Assembly: GCA_002362735.1 (NCBI GenBank)
Contig: DEUU01000357.1
Coordinates: forward strand, 1-9,356
Source: Dehalococcoidia bacterium UBA3254
Lineage (GTDB): Bacteria > Chloroflexota > Dehalococcoidia > Dehalococcoidales > UBA3254
Length of the DNA: 9,356 nt
Reading direction: 5' to 3'
In this document: positions 1-6,530 of the stretch, piece after piece
How positions within the stretch are numbered: position 1 is the stretch's first letter
How the letters are laid out: every line of letters starts with the position of its first letter
Position numbers and translations under genes: made by a program
Notes under the pieces: generated by a model
The model's input: only the letters and a program-made list of their open reading frames with translations
What the model was told of the DNA's origin: nothing
Database searches by the model: none

Positions 1-28
1 GTGCGCTACCAGGCTGCGCTACATCCCG
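1..28 (-). tRNA. tRNA gene, 5' part only (probably tRNA-Pro), cut by the left window edge
   Basis: Read on the minus strand, the sequence from 28 down to 1 has the layout of a tRNA 5' half. There is a 7-nt acceptor strand CGGGATG, then TA at positions 8-9, and a D-arm with stem GCGC / GCGC around the loop AGCCTGGTA, which contains the invariant GG. The anticodon arm and 3' half lie outside the window, so the anticodon cannot be read. A C at position 1 is typical of bacterial tRNA-Pro and of the initiator tRNA. The acceptor and D-arm sequence resembles tRNA-Pro more, so the isotype is an inference. The gene is transcribed away from the nitroreductase gene. Confidence 0.82.
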
Positions 29-41
29 ACTTCCATTTGAT

Positions 42-70
42 ATGTTAGCATAATTATCCTTTCACGGCAA
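42..70 (-). promoter_or_regulatory. Probable promoter of the tRNA gene
   Basis: On the minus strand, TTGCCG (65-70) lies 17 bp upstream of TAACAT (42-47). Each box matches the sigma70 consensus at 4 of 6 positions, and TGC immediately before the -10 gives an extended -10. Transcription would start about 7 bp further on, a few bases upstream of the tRNA 5' end at 28. This is a plausible short leader for a tRNA gene. The call rests on sequence match and position only. Confidence 0.5.
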
Positions 71-136
71 TAAGAATTCTTGAAGAGCTTTTTTCATGCC
101 TTTGAAAATGTGATGGATATCTTGAATAACAATTCT

Positions 137-165
137 TTAACTATAATGAAGTTATGAGTTATACT
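137..165 (+). promoter_or_regulatory. Candidate promoter of the nitroreductase gene
   Basis: TTAACT (137-142) and TATACT (160-165) are separated by 17 bp. They match the sigma70 boxes at 4 of 6 and 5 of 6 positions. Transcription would start near 172, giving a leader of about 42 nt before the TTG start at 214. A perfect TATAAT also occurs at 142-147, but nothing resembling a -35 box sits at the right distance upstream of it. Either could be used. Confidence 0.4.
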
Positions 166-181
166 TAAAACTATCATGTTG

Positions 182-197
182 TTATGAATCGTCATAA
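182..197. promoter_or_regulatory. Palindromic candidate operator in the nitroreductase leader
   Basis: TTATGA, a 4-bp spacer ATCG, then TCATAA form a perfect 6-bp inverted repeat. It lies just downstream of the inferred transcription start and 5 bp before the Shine-Dalgarno sequence. The half-site GTTATGA also occurs at 151-157, exactly 30 bp upstream of 181-187, or about three helical turns. Size and position suit a dimeric repressor of the MarR, TetR or HxlR kind, which often control such redox genes. No regulator gene lies in the window. As RNA the repeat could form only a weak AU hairpin. Confidence 0.35.
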
Positions 198-213
198 TTA
201 TTAAGGAGGAACC

Positions 214-783
214 TTGGATATCTTCGAATCAATCAAAAACCGTCGTAGCATACGTAAATTCAAAGCTGATCCCGTAGATGATAAAATGGTGGAAACCATT
301 TTGGATGCAGCCCGGTTGGCTCCTTCATGGACCAATTCGCAAATCTGGAAGTTCATCGTTATCAGAGACAGCAGTATCAAATCCCAACTGGCCGATGCAC
401 TACAAGCACCATCTGCGAATTTACCGGCAAACCCGGCTACAAATGCCATAAAGAATGCTCCGGTTGTAATCGTGGCTTGTGCTGAAAAGGGAATTTCCGG
501 GTTTTATGATGGCAAACCCTCCACGGACAAAGGCGAATACTGGTTTTTATATGATATCGCCCTGGCAATGCAAAATTTAACCCTGACAGCCACTTCTCTT
601 GGACTGGGTACTGTCCATGTGGGTCTTTTTAATCACGCTAAAGTATCCGCCGTACTTGATGTTCCCGCCAACTTTGAGGTAGTGGCGATGACGCCGCTGG
701 GTGTACCTGAATACCAACCCAATCCGAGACCTCGTAAAGAACTAGGGGAAATCATCTTTAAAGAAAAATTCGGTCAGAAATAG
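214..783 (+). CDS. Nitroreductase family protein (FMN-dependent oxidoreductase)
   Basis: This 189-residue protein has the length and pattern of single-domain nitroreductases, cytoplasmic FMN dimers that use NAD(P)H to reduce nitro compounds, quinones or other acceptors. The N-terminal RRSIRKF (residues 10-16) is the usual FMN-phosphate contact. APSWTNSQIWKF (37-47) is the SWxNxQxW variant of the family's PSxxNxQPW segment. GLGTVHVGLFN (130-140) and the C-terminal PLGVPEY...PRPRKEL (161-177), ending in EKFG, are also family hallmarks. The TTG start is chosen because AAGGAGG (203-209) lies 4 bp upstream and the protein then begins MDIFESIKNRRS, the standard start of the family. The gene stands alone: a tRNA gene diverges from it on the left and a strong terminator follows. 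The physiological substrate cannot be told from sequence. Confidence 0.93.
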   Translation: MDIFESIKNRRSIRKFKADPVDDKMVETILDAARLAPSWTNSQIWKFIVIRDSSIKSQLADALQAPSANLPANPATNAIKNAPVVIVACAEKGISGFYDGKPSTDKGEYWFLYDIALAMQNLTLTATSLGLGTVHVGLFNHAKVSAVLDVPANFEVVAMTPLGVPEYQPNPRPRKELGEIIFKEKFGQK

Positions 784-792
784 ATATTAAAT

Positions 793-840
793 AATAATCC
801 AGACCCGAAATGACAGATGGTTCAGGTCTGGATTATTTTT
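793..840 (+). terminator. Strong intrinsic terminator between the nitroreductase gene and ftsA, possibly bidirectional
   Basis: The arms 793-805 and 825-837 are perfectly complementary over 13 bp, with a GC-containing core CCAGACC / GGTCTGG. GAA (807-809) can also pair with TTC (821-823) inside the loop. T residues run on from the 3' arm to 840. The hairpin starts 9 bp after the nitroreductase stop. Read on the minus strand it is followed by a T/A-rich stretch, so it may also end the ftsA transcript, whose stop is at 859-861. Confidence 0.88.
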
Positions 841-858
841 CTAACCGCATAGTTTATG

Positions 859-2061
859 CTACTTAAATAGAGTAAGTACCTGGTCGATAAATCCCATGAA
901 ACCTTTTCGCTTGGTGAACCAGTTAGAGGTGCCCTTATTCTTCATGCTGTAGAGGATTATTCCAACGCTGGTAGCGTAAGCAGGATTTTCCAAAGCCTCT
1001 ATGGATACGCCATTCAGCGAGGTAGGGATTCCGATTCTAACCGGCATTTTGGTCAACGCTTCGGCAACTTCGGCGATACCCGGTATATTAGCGCAACCTC
1101 CGGTAATGACCATGCCTGCTGGAATCAGGTCCGCTCTTCTCTCACCGGGCAAGTCCAGGACAATCAATCGGATTATCTCTTCAACGCGTGCTCGCATTAT
1201 TTCGCAAAGTGCCGAGTAAGACACGCTCTGCCCGTTTTCTCCGATTCTCTTATCAGGGTCTTCATTTTCCCCTGATGGTAATAATGTCCCGTATTTTTTC
1301 TTCATCTCTTCAGCTAGATCATAAGACAGGCCGAGTCCGGCGGTCAGATCGTTTGTAATCTGATGGCCTGCGGCCGGCAACACCGAAGTGTGATAAATGC
1401 TGCCGTCTTTGATAATCGCAATATCTGTGGTACCGCCACCTATATCCGCAATTAAAACGCCGGCTTGCTTCTCTTCTTCGGCCAAACAAGCTTCGGCACT
1501 GGCTAGAGGTTCGAGTACCAGGTCATCTATATTGACTCCCAGAGTTCTGATAATTCTAGTCAAATTTTGTACCGAAGAAGCGGAAGCGGTAATGAGGTGA
1601 ACGTCAATTTCCAATTCGGTGCCATTCATTCCAACCGGATTTTTTACCTCTTGTCCGTCCAGCCTATAGGACCGGGGTATTACATGAAGAATTTTTTGCT
1701 CAGGCGGAATTTTTACATTTAAAGCTACGTCCAGCGCACGCTTCAAGTCTTCTGCCTTGACCTGCATATCTGCTCGAGTGATGGCTATTGTCCCTTTGCT
1801 GTTCATAGAACTGATATGTCTTCCGGTGACGCCAATGTATGCAGAATCCAGTTTGTATCCCGCCATGACTTCGGCCTTACGGATCGATTCACGGATTGAT
1901 TCTTTAGCTTTAGCAGCATCCGCTACCAGAGCTTTTTCTATTCCGTGGGAAGGAGACATGCCGACTCCTAAAACCCTTAATCCTGAACTGCTGTCCAGGA
2001 CGCCCATGATAGTACAGACTTTGGTAGTCCCAATATCAATGGATGCTATTTTCTTTTTCAT
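859..2061 (-). CDS. ftsA: Cell division protein FtsA (actin-like ATPase, membrane tether for FtsZ)
   Basis: FtsA is an actin-fold ATPase that anchors FtsZ filaments to the inner membrane at the division site. The 400-residue length is normal for the family. The ATPase motifs are in order: phosphate-1 SIDIGTTKV (7-15), phosphate-2 ADIGGGTTD (205-213) and the adenosine motif VITGGCANIPG (318-328). Residues about 84-160 are the FtsA-specific SHS2/1C domain. After a charged linker (KNKGTSNWFTKRKG, 374-387) comes FMGFIDQVLTLFK (388-400), a typical C-terminal amphipathic membrane-targeting helix. The ATG start gives the expected MKKKIASIDIG, but the Shine-Dalgarno is weak (GGA about 7 bp upstream), so translation may depend on the gene 25 bp upstream. 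The gene directly downstream is the oppositely oriented nitroreductase, so ftsZ is not adjacent as it often is. MreB or EutJ/PilM relatives are less likely given the C-terminal helix. Confidence 0.93.
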   Translation of the reverse strand: MKKKIASIDIGTTKVCTIMGVLDSSSGLRVLGVGMSPSHGIEKALVADAAKAKESIRESIRKAEVMAGYKLDSAYIGVTGRHISSMNSKGTIAITRADMQVKAEDLKRALDVALNVKIPPEQKILHVIPRSYRLDGQEVKNPVGMNGTELEIDVHLITASASSVQNLTRIIRTLGVNIDDLVLEPLASAEACLAEEEKQAGVLIADIGGGTTDIAIIKDGSIYHTSVLPAAGHQITNDLTAGLGLSYDLAEEMKKKYGTLLPSGENEDPDKRIGENGQSVSYSALCEIMRARVEEIIRLIVLDLPGERRADLIPAGMVITGGCANIPGIAEVAEALTKMPVRIGIPTSLNGVSIEALENPAYATSVGIILYSMKNKGTSNWFTKRKGFMGFIDQVLTLFK

Positions 2062-2086
2062 TTTTACGTCCGTCTACTAAGTCTAT

Positions 2087-2299
2087 TTACCCTTGGCCTT
2101 CACGATAATGTACGTTCCATTTCATGCAAAGATCTTCAAACCATTTTTTCATTTCCGGTTTATCCATTCTTTTCAGCTCTGCCAGAAATCCATGCAGCAG
2201 TTCGCCACCGCTCATTCCCGGAGTTGGTTCTGCCGGTCCTGGAATGTTAATGTACACAGTCTCGGTCATTTGTTTTTTGAAATCAATCGCAGTTCCCAT
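2087..2299 (-). CDS. Small protein of unknown function, first gene of the ftsA unit
   Basis: I do not recognise this 70-residue protein. It is supported as a gene by a good Shine-Dalgarno AAGGAG (2305-2310) 5 bp before the ATG, by its position 25 bp upstream of ftsA on the same strand, and by the inferred promoter further upstream. The N-terminal third (residues 1-20) is short and beta-like. A Pro/Gly-rich linker follows (IPGPAEPTPGMSGG, 19-32). Then comes a probable amphipathic helical region (33-62) with alternating charged and hydrophobic residues, including ELKRMDKPEMKKWFEDL. There is no signal peptide, membrane segment, cysteine pair or known motif. Overlapping frames on the opposite strand lack comparable signals. 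A role linked to division is only a guess from the neighbour. Confidence 0.7.
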   Translation of the reverse strand: MGTAIDFKKQMTETVYINIPGPAEPTPGMSGGELLHGFLAELKRMDKPEMKKWFEDLCMKWNVHYREGQG

Positions 2300-2360
2300 C
2301 TTCTCTCCTTAAAAATAATATATTTGATAACCCATCCGGGCTTCTCTCTATGTTCCATCA

Positions 2361-2425
2361 CCCGAATCAAGATTCAGGCTTTCAATCTTTCCTTTTGAAA
2401 GTCAAACTGAAGCTAATCAAAGCTT
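2361..2425 (-). promoter_or_regulatory. Hairpin-rich 5' leader of the ORF70-ftsA transcript
   Basis: Between the inferred start of transcription near 2435 and the first ATG at 2299, the minus-strand RNA can form three consecutive hairpins. They are 2410-2414 with 2421-2425 (5 bp, 6-nt loop), 2379-2385 with 2395-2401 (7 bp perfect, 9-nt loop), and 2361-2367 with 2372-2378 (7 pairs including one G-U, 4-nt loop). The 2361-2367 arm can alternatively pair with 2334-2340 (7 pairs including one G-U), excluding the third hairpin. There is no convincing GC stem plus U-tract terminator, and I do not recognise a known riboswitch or ribosomal-protein leader. It could be a fold controlling translation, or chance. 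Confidence 0.25.
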
Positions 2426-2441
2426 GTCAATGCTTTACACC

Positions 2442-2470
2442 ATTATAAACCTTTTTTTTTAAGTTGATAA
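2442..2470 (-). promoter_or_regulatory. Probable promoter of the ORF70-ftsA unit
   Basis: On the minus strand, a perfect TATAAT (-10, 2442-2447) lies 17 bp from TTATCA (-35, 2465-2470, 4 of 6 consensus). The spacer contains a run of nine A residues, which may bend the DNA. Transcription would start near 2435 and give a leader of about 135 nt before the ATG at 2299. A TTGACA hexamer at 2425-2430 on the same strand has no -10 partner at proper spacing, so it is probably not a -35 box. Confidence 0.5.
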
Positions 2471-2564
2471 TACCCTTTTTCATCTATTTTTAAACTAATA
2501 TCAGACAATATTCCGTATTATTCCAAGAAATAACACTGGTTTTCATGCGTAAATATACTCGTTA

Positions 2565-2573
2565 TGTTAAAAT
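2565..2573 (+). promoter_or_regulatory. Candidate extended -10 promoter for the sbcC-like gene
   Basis: TGT followed by TAAAAT (2568-2573) gives an extended -10 with 5 of 6 consensus bases, about 57 bp before the ATG at 2630. No good -35 box is present, which extended -10 promoters can tolerate. A second possibility is TGG plus GATAAT at 2591-2599. The gap 2300-2629 otherwise holds only the divergent minus-strand promoter and its leader; I see no further gene in it. Confidence 0.3.
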
Positions 2574-2629
2574 AGATTAGCGGAATTTGTTGGGATAATA
2601 TTTTTGTTTTAAGGACTATAGTATCGAAG

Positions 2630-5200
2630 ATGATTCCAGTAAAATTAGCTTTATGTAATTTTATGTGCTACCGTGACAATATCCCTCCTATTAGTTTTGA
2701 GGGTATACATACCGCCTGTATCAGCGGTAACAATGGTAACGGAAAGTCAGCGCTGATAGATGCTATCACCTGGGCGCTGTGGGGGCAGACTCGTGCTACT
2801 TCCGACGATGACCTGGTGCATTCGGGACAAACCGAGGCTCAGGTGGAATTTGAATTCACAGTCGGAACTCAGAATTACCGCATTATTCGCAAACATTCAA
2901 AACCTAAAAACCAGAAGAGTTCAGGTCAGACCATTCTGGAGTTTCAAATGGCGACTCCGGAAGGTTATAAAATTCTCACCGGGGATTCCACCACTAAAAC
3001 CCAGCAGAAAATCATTCAGGTACTGCACATGGATTACGAAACTTTCATCAACAGTGCCTTTTTGAAACAGGGACGGGCTGATGAATTTACCAAAAAACGT
3101 CCCGGGGACCGGAAGCAGGTTCTGGGTAATATTCTCCAACTTTCTGTTTATGATGAATTGGAAGAACGGGCGAAAGACGTGTATAAAAAGCAGGAATTAG
3201 CTATTGCTCAGCTCGAAACATCTCTTAAAACTCTGCAGGAAGAGCTTTCCCTGAAACCGGCTTTTCAAAGTGAACTGGAGAAGTCGCTTATTGATCTGTC
3301 AGAGATAGATGCACTGGTTAAGGAAAGGGATATGAACTTAACCGCTTCGCGAAAAGAAAAAGATGCGCTGGAAAATAAAAAATTGCAGCTTGCGGATTTC
3401 ATCGTCCATATCCAGGAGACAGAACATAACTTTAATCTCTGGAACCATCAGGCTCAACAATGCAGGTTGAGGATTCAGGAATATGAAGAATTAATCATAA
3501 AGCGGACCGAAATAGAAACTCATTATAACCAGTACCTTGAAACTCAGAAATTATTCCAGGAGGCTGAACAAAAATTCAAACAGATAAATGCTTTAACTCA
3601 GAGCAGACACCGCCTGGAATTATCTGTTATAAAGGCTATGGAGGAACTTAACCGGAATCACGCCGTTGAAGAAAGCCGGCTTAGAGATCTCGAGATAACC
3701 GCGGGTAAGCTTCCAAAATTACAGGATGAAATAGAGCAAATTACTGGACTGCAAAAACTTCTTGATAAGGAGGAAGCCAGACTTCAGGAAAAGCGTGAGA
3801 ATAGTAAACTTCAAAGAGCACAGGTTCATCTTCTTCAAGCTGAACAGGTGCGGATGGTACAGGAAATTGCCCAAATAGAAGAAAAAATCAAAATGTTATC
3901 GCATGATGATAGCGTTACGTGCCCGCTCTGTGAAACCGAGCTCGGAATTGAAGGTCAGAAGCGCATCGAAGTCAAATATAAGGTCGAAAAATTGGCAAAA
4001 AGCGAAGCTCTAAAAGGTATCCTGGCTGAGCTTAATCGAAAAGAAGGCGAAGTTAACGCCGCAGAGAATGATGTTACCCAGTTGGAAGTAAGTTTGAAAC
4101 GATCACGCGAAGCGAGTCAGAGTAAGGCCGGAAATCTTTACAAATCCCTTTCAGACTCTCGGGAAGCAGCAGAAAAAGTAGCTGTCGTTAGAAAAACACT
4201 CGGCGAATACGAAGAAAAGTTGGTAAGCCGGAATTTTGCCATTAATGAGCAGAACGCCTTGAGCCAGATCGAAAGAGAAATTACTTCAATAGAATATGAT
4301 CCGCTTACGCATGATTCCTTGAAAGAAAAGTTAAACGAGCTGGCAACTTCAGAAATGCTTAAACGGAAGCTGGAAGATGCAGACCGGCAGATTGTTCAAG
4401 AAAAAGAAGCTGAAGATAAGGCCTGTAAAACAGCCGCTGGATTACGGTTTAAAATAGAAAACGATATTCAAAAAAAACAATCTCTCATTGCAGACCTGGA
4501 TGCTTTCGCTACGGTAGCTGAAAGGCTGGCTGTTTTTGAGAAGGAATATCAGGAATCGCTGTTAAGACAAAAACAGGTTCAGGAAAGCCTGGGTGGAATC
4601 AAAGCCAGGTTGGAACGGTTAAACGAACTCGAGGTTAAATTAAAAGAGAAAGAGAACCAGCTAAATCAGTCTACTAAACAGGAAAAAATCTACAGGGACC
4701 TGGCTCAGGCTTTCGGAAAAAAGGGTATTCAAGCCATGTTAATTGAGTTGGCAATTCCTGAAATCGAAATAGAAGCCAATAAATTATTAGCCCGTATGAC
4801 GGATAACCGGATGCATATTAAGATGGAAACTCAGCGAGAAACGAAGAAAGGGGATGTCATGGAAACGCTTGACATCAATATTTCTGACGAACTCGGAACC
4901 CGCAATTATGAAATGTTCAGCGGAGGTGAGTCCTTCCGTATAGATTTTGCCATTCGTATTGCTCTTTCCAAACTTTTAGCCCGTCGTGCTGGAGCTCCCC
5001 TGCCAACTTTAATTATCGACGAAGGTTTCGGAACTCAGGACAGTACAGGCATCGAAAAAATAAAGGAGGCGATCACCTCAATACAGGATGACTTTGAGAA
5101 AATTCTGGTGATCACCCATATTGCAGACTTCAAAGATTCTTTCCCGTTGCGGATTGAGGTGGTTAAAACTACAGAAGGCTCAACTGTATATTTGAATTAG
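2630..5200 (+). CDS. sbcC: SbcC/Rad50-type ABC ATPase with zinc hook (DNA double-strand break repair)
   Basis: SbcC (Rad50) is the SMC-like ATPase of the SbcCD (Mre11-Rad50) complex, which processes DNA ends, hairpins and protein-blocked breaks. Residues 1-170 carry the N-terminal ATPase lobe with Walker A GNNGNGKS (33-40) and the Q-loop region AFLKQGRADEF near 142-152. Long charged coiled coils run from about 170 to 690. They are interrupted at the exact centre by the zinc hook CPLC (431-434), where two molecules dimerise. The C-terminal lobe has the signature FSGGE (763-767), Walker B LIIDE (794-798) and switch histidine H830 in VITHI. At 856 residues it is nearer archaeal Rad50 length than the 1048-residue E. 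coli protein. The start fits the family (MIPVKLALCNFMCY), although AAGGA (2611-2615) lies a long 14 bp upstream. No sbcD gene is in the window. The stop lies 5 bp from that of the convergent MFS gene. Confidence 0.93.
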   Translation: MIPVKLALCNFMCYRDNIPPISFEGIHTACISGNNGNGKSALIDAITWALWGQTRATSDDDLVHSGQTEAQVEFEFTVGTQNYRIIRKHSKPKNQKSSGQTILEFQMATPEGYKILTGDSTTKTQQKIIQVLHMDYETFINSAFLKQGRADEFTKKRPGDRKQVLGNILQLSVYDELEERAKDVYKKQELAIAQLETSLKTLQEELSLKPAFQSELEKSLIDLSEIDALVKERDMNLTASRKEKDALENKKLQLADFIVHIQETEHNFNLWNHQAQQCRLRIQEYEELIIKRTEIETHYNQYLETQKLFQEAEQKFKQINALTQSRHRLELSVIKAMEELNRNHAVEESRLRDLEITAGKLPKLQDEIEQITGLQKLLDKEEARLQEKRENSKLQRAQVHLLQAEQVRMVQEIAQIEEKIKMLSHDDSVTCPLCETELGIEGQKRIEVKYKVEKLAKSEALKGILAELNRKEGEVNAAENDVTQLEVSLKRSREASQSKAGNLYKSLSDSREAAEKVAVVRKTLGEYEEKLVSRNFAINEQNALSQIEREITSIEYDPLTHDSLKEKLNELATSEMLKRKLEDADRQIVQEKEAEDKACKTAAGLRFKIENDIQKKQSLIADLDAFATVAERLAVFEKEYQESLLRQKQVQESLGGIKARLERLNELEVKLKEKENQLNQSTKQEKIYRDLAQAFGKKGIQAMLIELAIPEIEIEANKLLARMTDNRMHIKMETQRETKKGDVMETLDINISDELGTRNYEMFSGGESFRIDFAIRIALSKLLARRAGAPLPTLIIDEGFGTQDSTGIEKIKEAITSIQDDFEKILVITHIADFKDSFPLRIEVVKTTEGSTVYLN

Positions 5201-5205
5201 ATTCT

Positions 5206-6459
5206 TTAAAGTCCATTTCTTTTTTGCGGAGGCTTTAAATCGGTGCTGATCCCTAAAGCAATTACCACCATTATTAGACATGCTAGAAACGCCCATTGAT
5301 AATTTCCGCCGAAATCAACGATTAATCCTGCCATAAGCGGCCCTATCGACCCACCCAGGCCAAAGCTAAAGCTAAAAATGGCTGTCACTACCCCTAAAAT
5401 ACCCAAACCAAATAATTCCGCCGCCATTAGAGATTGCATACAGGACAACCCGCCGTAAGAGAAACCGAAGAAGATTGCGAACAGGTATAGTTTCCAGAGA
5501 TCGTTACCAAACAATAGCCATGATAAAGCTACCACCATCAAAAATAGACAAAATATGGTTGTTTTTTTGATTGGAGCTTTGTCCACAATAATACCTGCGG
5601 TGACACGACCCACAAAGCTTACGAGTCCGATAATTGATAATATTAGTGAGGCCTGTAGTGGGGAAATTCCCATATCGGTAGCGTGAGGTACTATGTGTAC
5701 CATCACCGCAAGTTGAGCAATGCCAAAGCAAAAATAAATCAGGCAGCCCATCCAGAATTGGCGGGTATGTATGGCCTGTTGGAGAGTATAATTGTTTACC
5801 TTTATATCAGGGGATGGTTTTTCAACGAGTTTTCCGTAGGGTTTTAGTCCCATTCGCTGAGGACTATATTTTATGAATTGGGCGGAGATAACAACCACGA
5901 TTAAAGTAATAATACCAATGCCTGTATAAGTTAATCGCCAGCTGTAACTTAAGATTGCGCTGGTAAGTAAAGGAGGTAGAAAAAACTGCCCAAAACTGAT
6001 TCCTCCGCTAACTATGCCGGTCATCAGTCCGCGGCGTCCGTGAAACCATCGAGCGATGGTAGAGACCGGCGGAGCCCAGAACCCGGCAATTCCCGGAGCA
6101 ATCAAAAGAGCATATACCAGATAAAACTGCCAGGAGTTTTGGACGAGGGACATCAAGAGATATCCTGAAGACAACAAAATAGTGCAAAATATAATGACTA
6201 CTTTCGGCCCAAAATGATCGCTTAGTCTTCCGGCTACGATTCCACTGACACCGCTAATAAACATGCTTACAGAGAAAGCGCCTGAAGTAATTGCAGTCGT
6301 CCAGCCAAAATCCTGCATTAATGACTTGAAGAAAACCCCGTAGGAATAATAAACGCCCCAGCCCAGGATCATAATTACAAAAGCAGATATAACAACGTAG
6401 TACCCGTAATAAAAACCGGGCTTATTTGGCTGGTCTTCAGATTGTAATTCGGTTTCCAA
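5206..6459 (-). CDS. MFS transporter, oxalate/formate antiporter or monocarboxylate type (second gene of tandem pair)
   Basis: This 417-residue integral membrane protein has about 12 hydrophobic segments and the look of the oxalate/formate antiporter and monocarboxylate transporter branch of the major facilitator superfamily. TM1 begins at YYGYYVV (17-23). The loop 2-3 motif A is GRLSDHFGPK (77-86), and its half-repeat counterpart is GRVTAGIIVDKAP (284-296). RWFHGRRGLMTGIV (137-150) is characteristic of this branch. A central hydrophilic loop (about 198-232) separates the two halves. The likely role is exchange or proton-coupled transport of a small organic anion; the substrate is not readable. 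The start is TTG at 6457-6459: the next in-frame ATG (residue 30) would cut off TM1, and a stop lies four codons upstream. The nearest AAGGA (6476-6480) is 16 bp away, so initiation looks weak. It follows its paralogue by 71 bp and is probably co-transcribed. Confidence 0.88.
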   Translation of the reverse strand: METELQSEDQPNKPGFYYGYYVVISAFVIMILGWGVYYSYGVFFKSLMQDFGWTTAITSGAFSVSMFISGVSGIVAGRLSDHFGPKVVIIFCTILLSSGYLLMSLVQNSWQFYLVYALLIAPGIAGFWAPPVSTIARWFHGRRGLMTGIVSGGISFGQFFLPPLLTSAILSYSWRLTYTGIGIITLIVVVISAQFIKYSPQRMGLKPYGKLVEKPSPDIKVNNYTLQQAIHTRQFWMGCLIYFCFGIAQLAVMVHIVPHATDMGISPLQASLILSIIGLVSFVGRVTAGIIVDKAPIKKTTIFCLFLMVVALSWLLFGNDLWKLYLFAIFFGFSYGGLSCMQSLMAAELFGLGILGVVTAIFSFSFGLGGSIGPLMAGLIVDFGGNYQWAFLACLIMVVIALGISTDLKPPQKRNGL

Positions 6460-6530
6460 AGTGTTGACTATTTATTCCTTAAACGAGGTCTTCACATTTA
6501 TAAAGAAACAAGGCAATTCCGAAAAAATAA

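Noticed and set aside
201..449. Minus-strand 82-residue frame antisense to the nitroreductase
   Set aside because: It overlaps a clear nitroreductase coding region, has no supporting ribosome site or domain, and would end inside the Shine-Dalgarno of the true gene.
1757..2080. 107-residue plus-strand frame antisense to the 5' part of ftsA
   Set aside because: It lies wholly opposite a confidently identified gene, with no Shine-Dalgarno and no recognisable domain. It is a shadow of ftsA codon use, as are the plus-strand frames at 1001-1219 and 1397-1600.
2093..2398. 101-residue and 62-residue plus-strand frames opposite the 70-residue gene
   Set aside because: The minus-strand frame has a good ribosome site and operon position with ftsA. 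The opposite frames run through its Shine-Dalgarno and leader and lack their own signals, and their composition is cysteine/phenylalanine-rich and noise-like.
2425..2430. Perfect TTGACA on the minus strand as a -35 box
   Set aside because: No -10-like hexamer lies 15-19 bp downstream on that strand; the perfect TATAAT is upstream of it at 2442-2447, with its own -35.
2451..2460. T-run on the plus strand as a terminator tail
   Set aside because: The nearest hairpin (2410-2425) has only 5 bp and lies 25 bases away, and no plus-strand gene ends here. The run is better explained as the A-tract in the spacer of the minus-strand promoter.
2630..5200. SbcC-like protein as an SMC-type antiphage defence ATPase
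   Set aside because: The centred CPLC hook, FSGGE signature and overall order are those of housekeeping SbcC/Rad50. No nuclease, TOPRIM or other defence partner gene is beside it.
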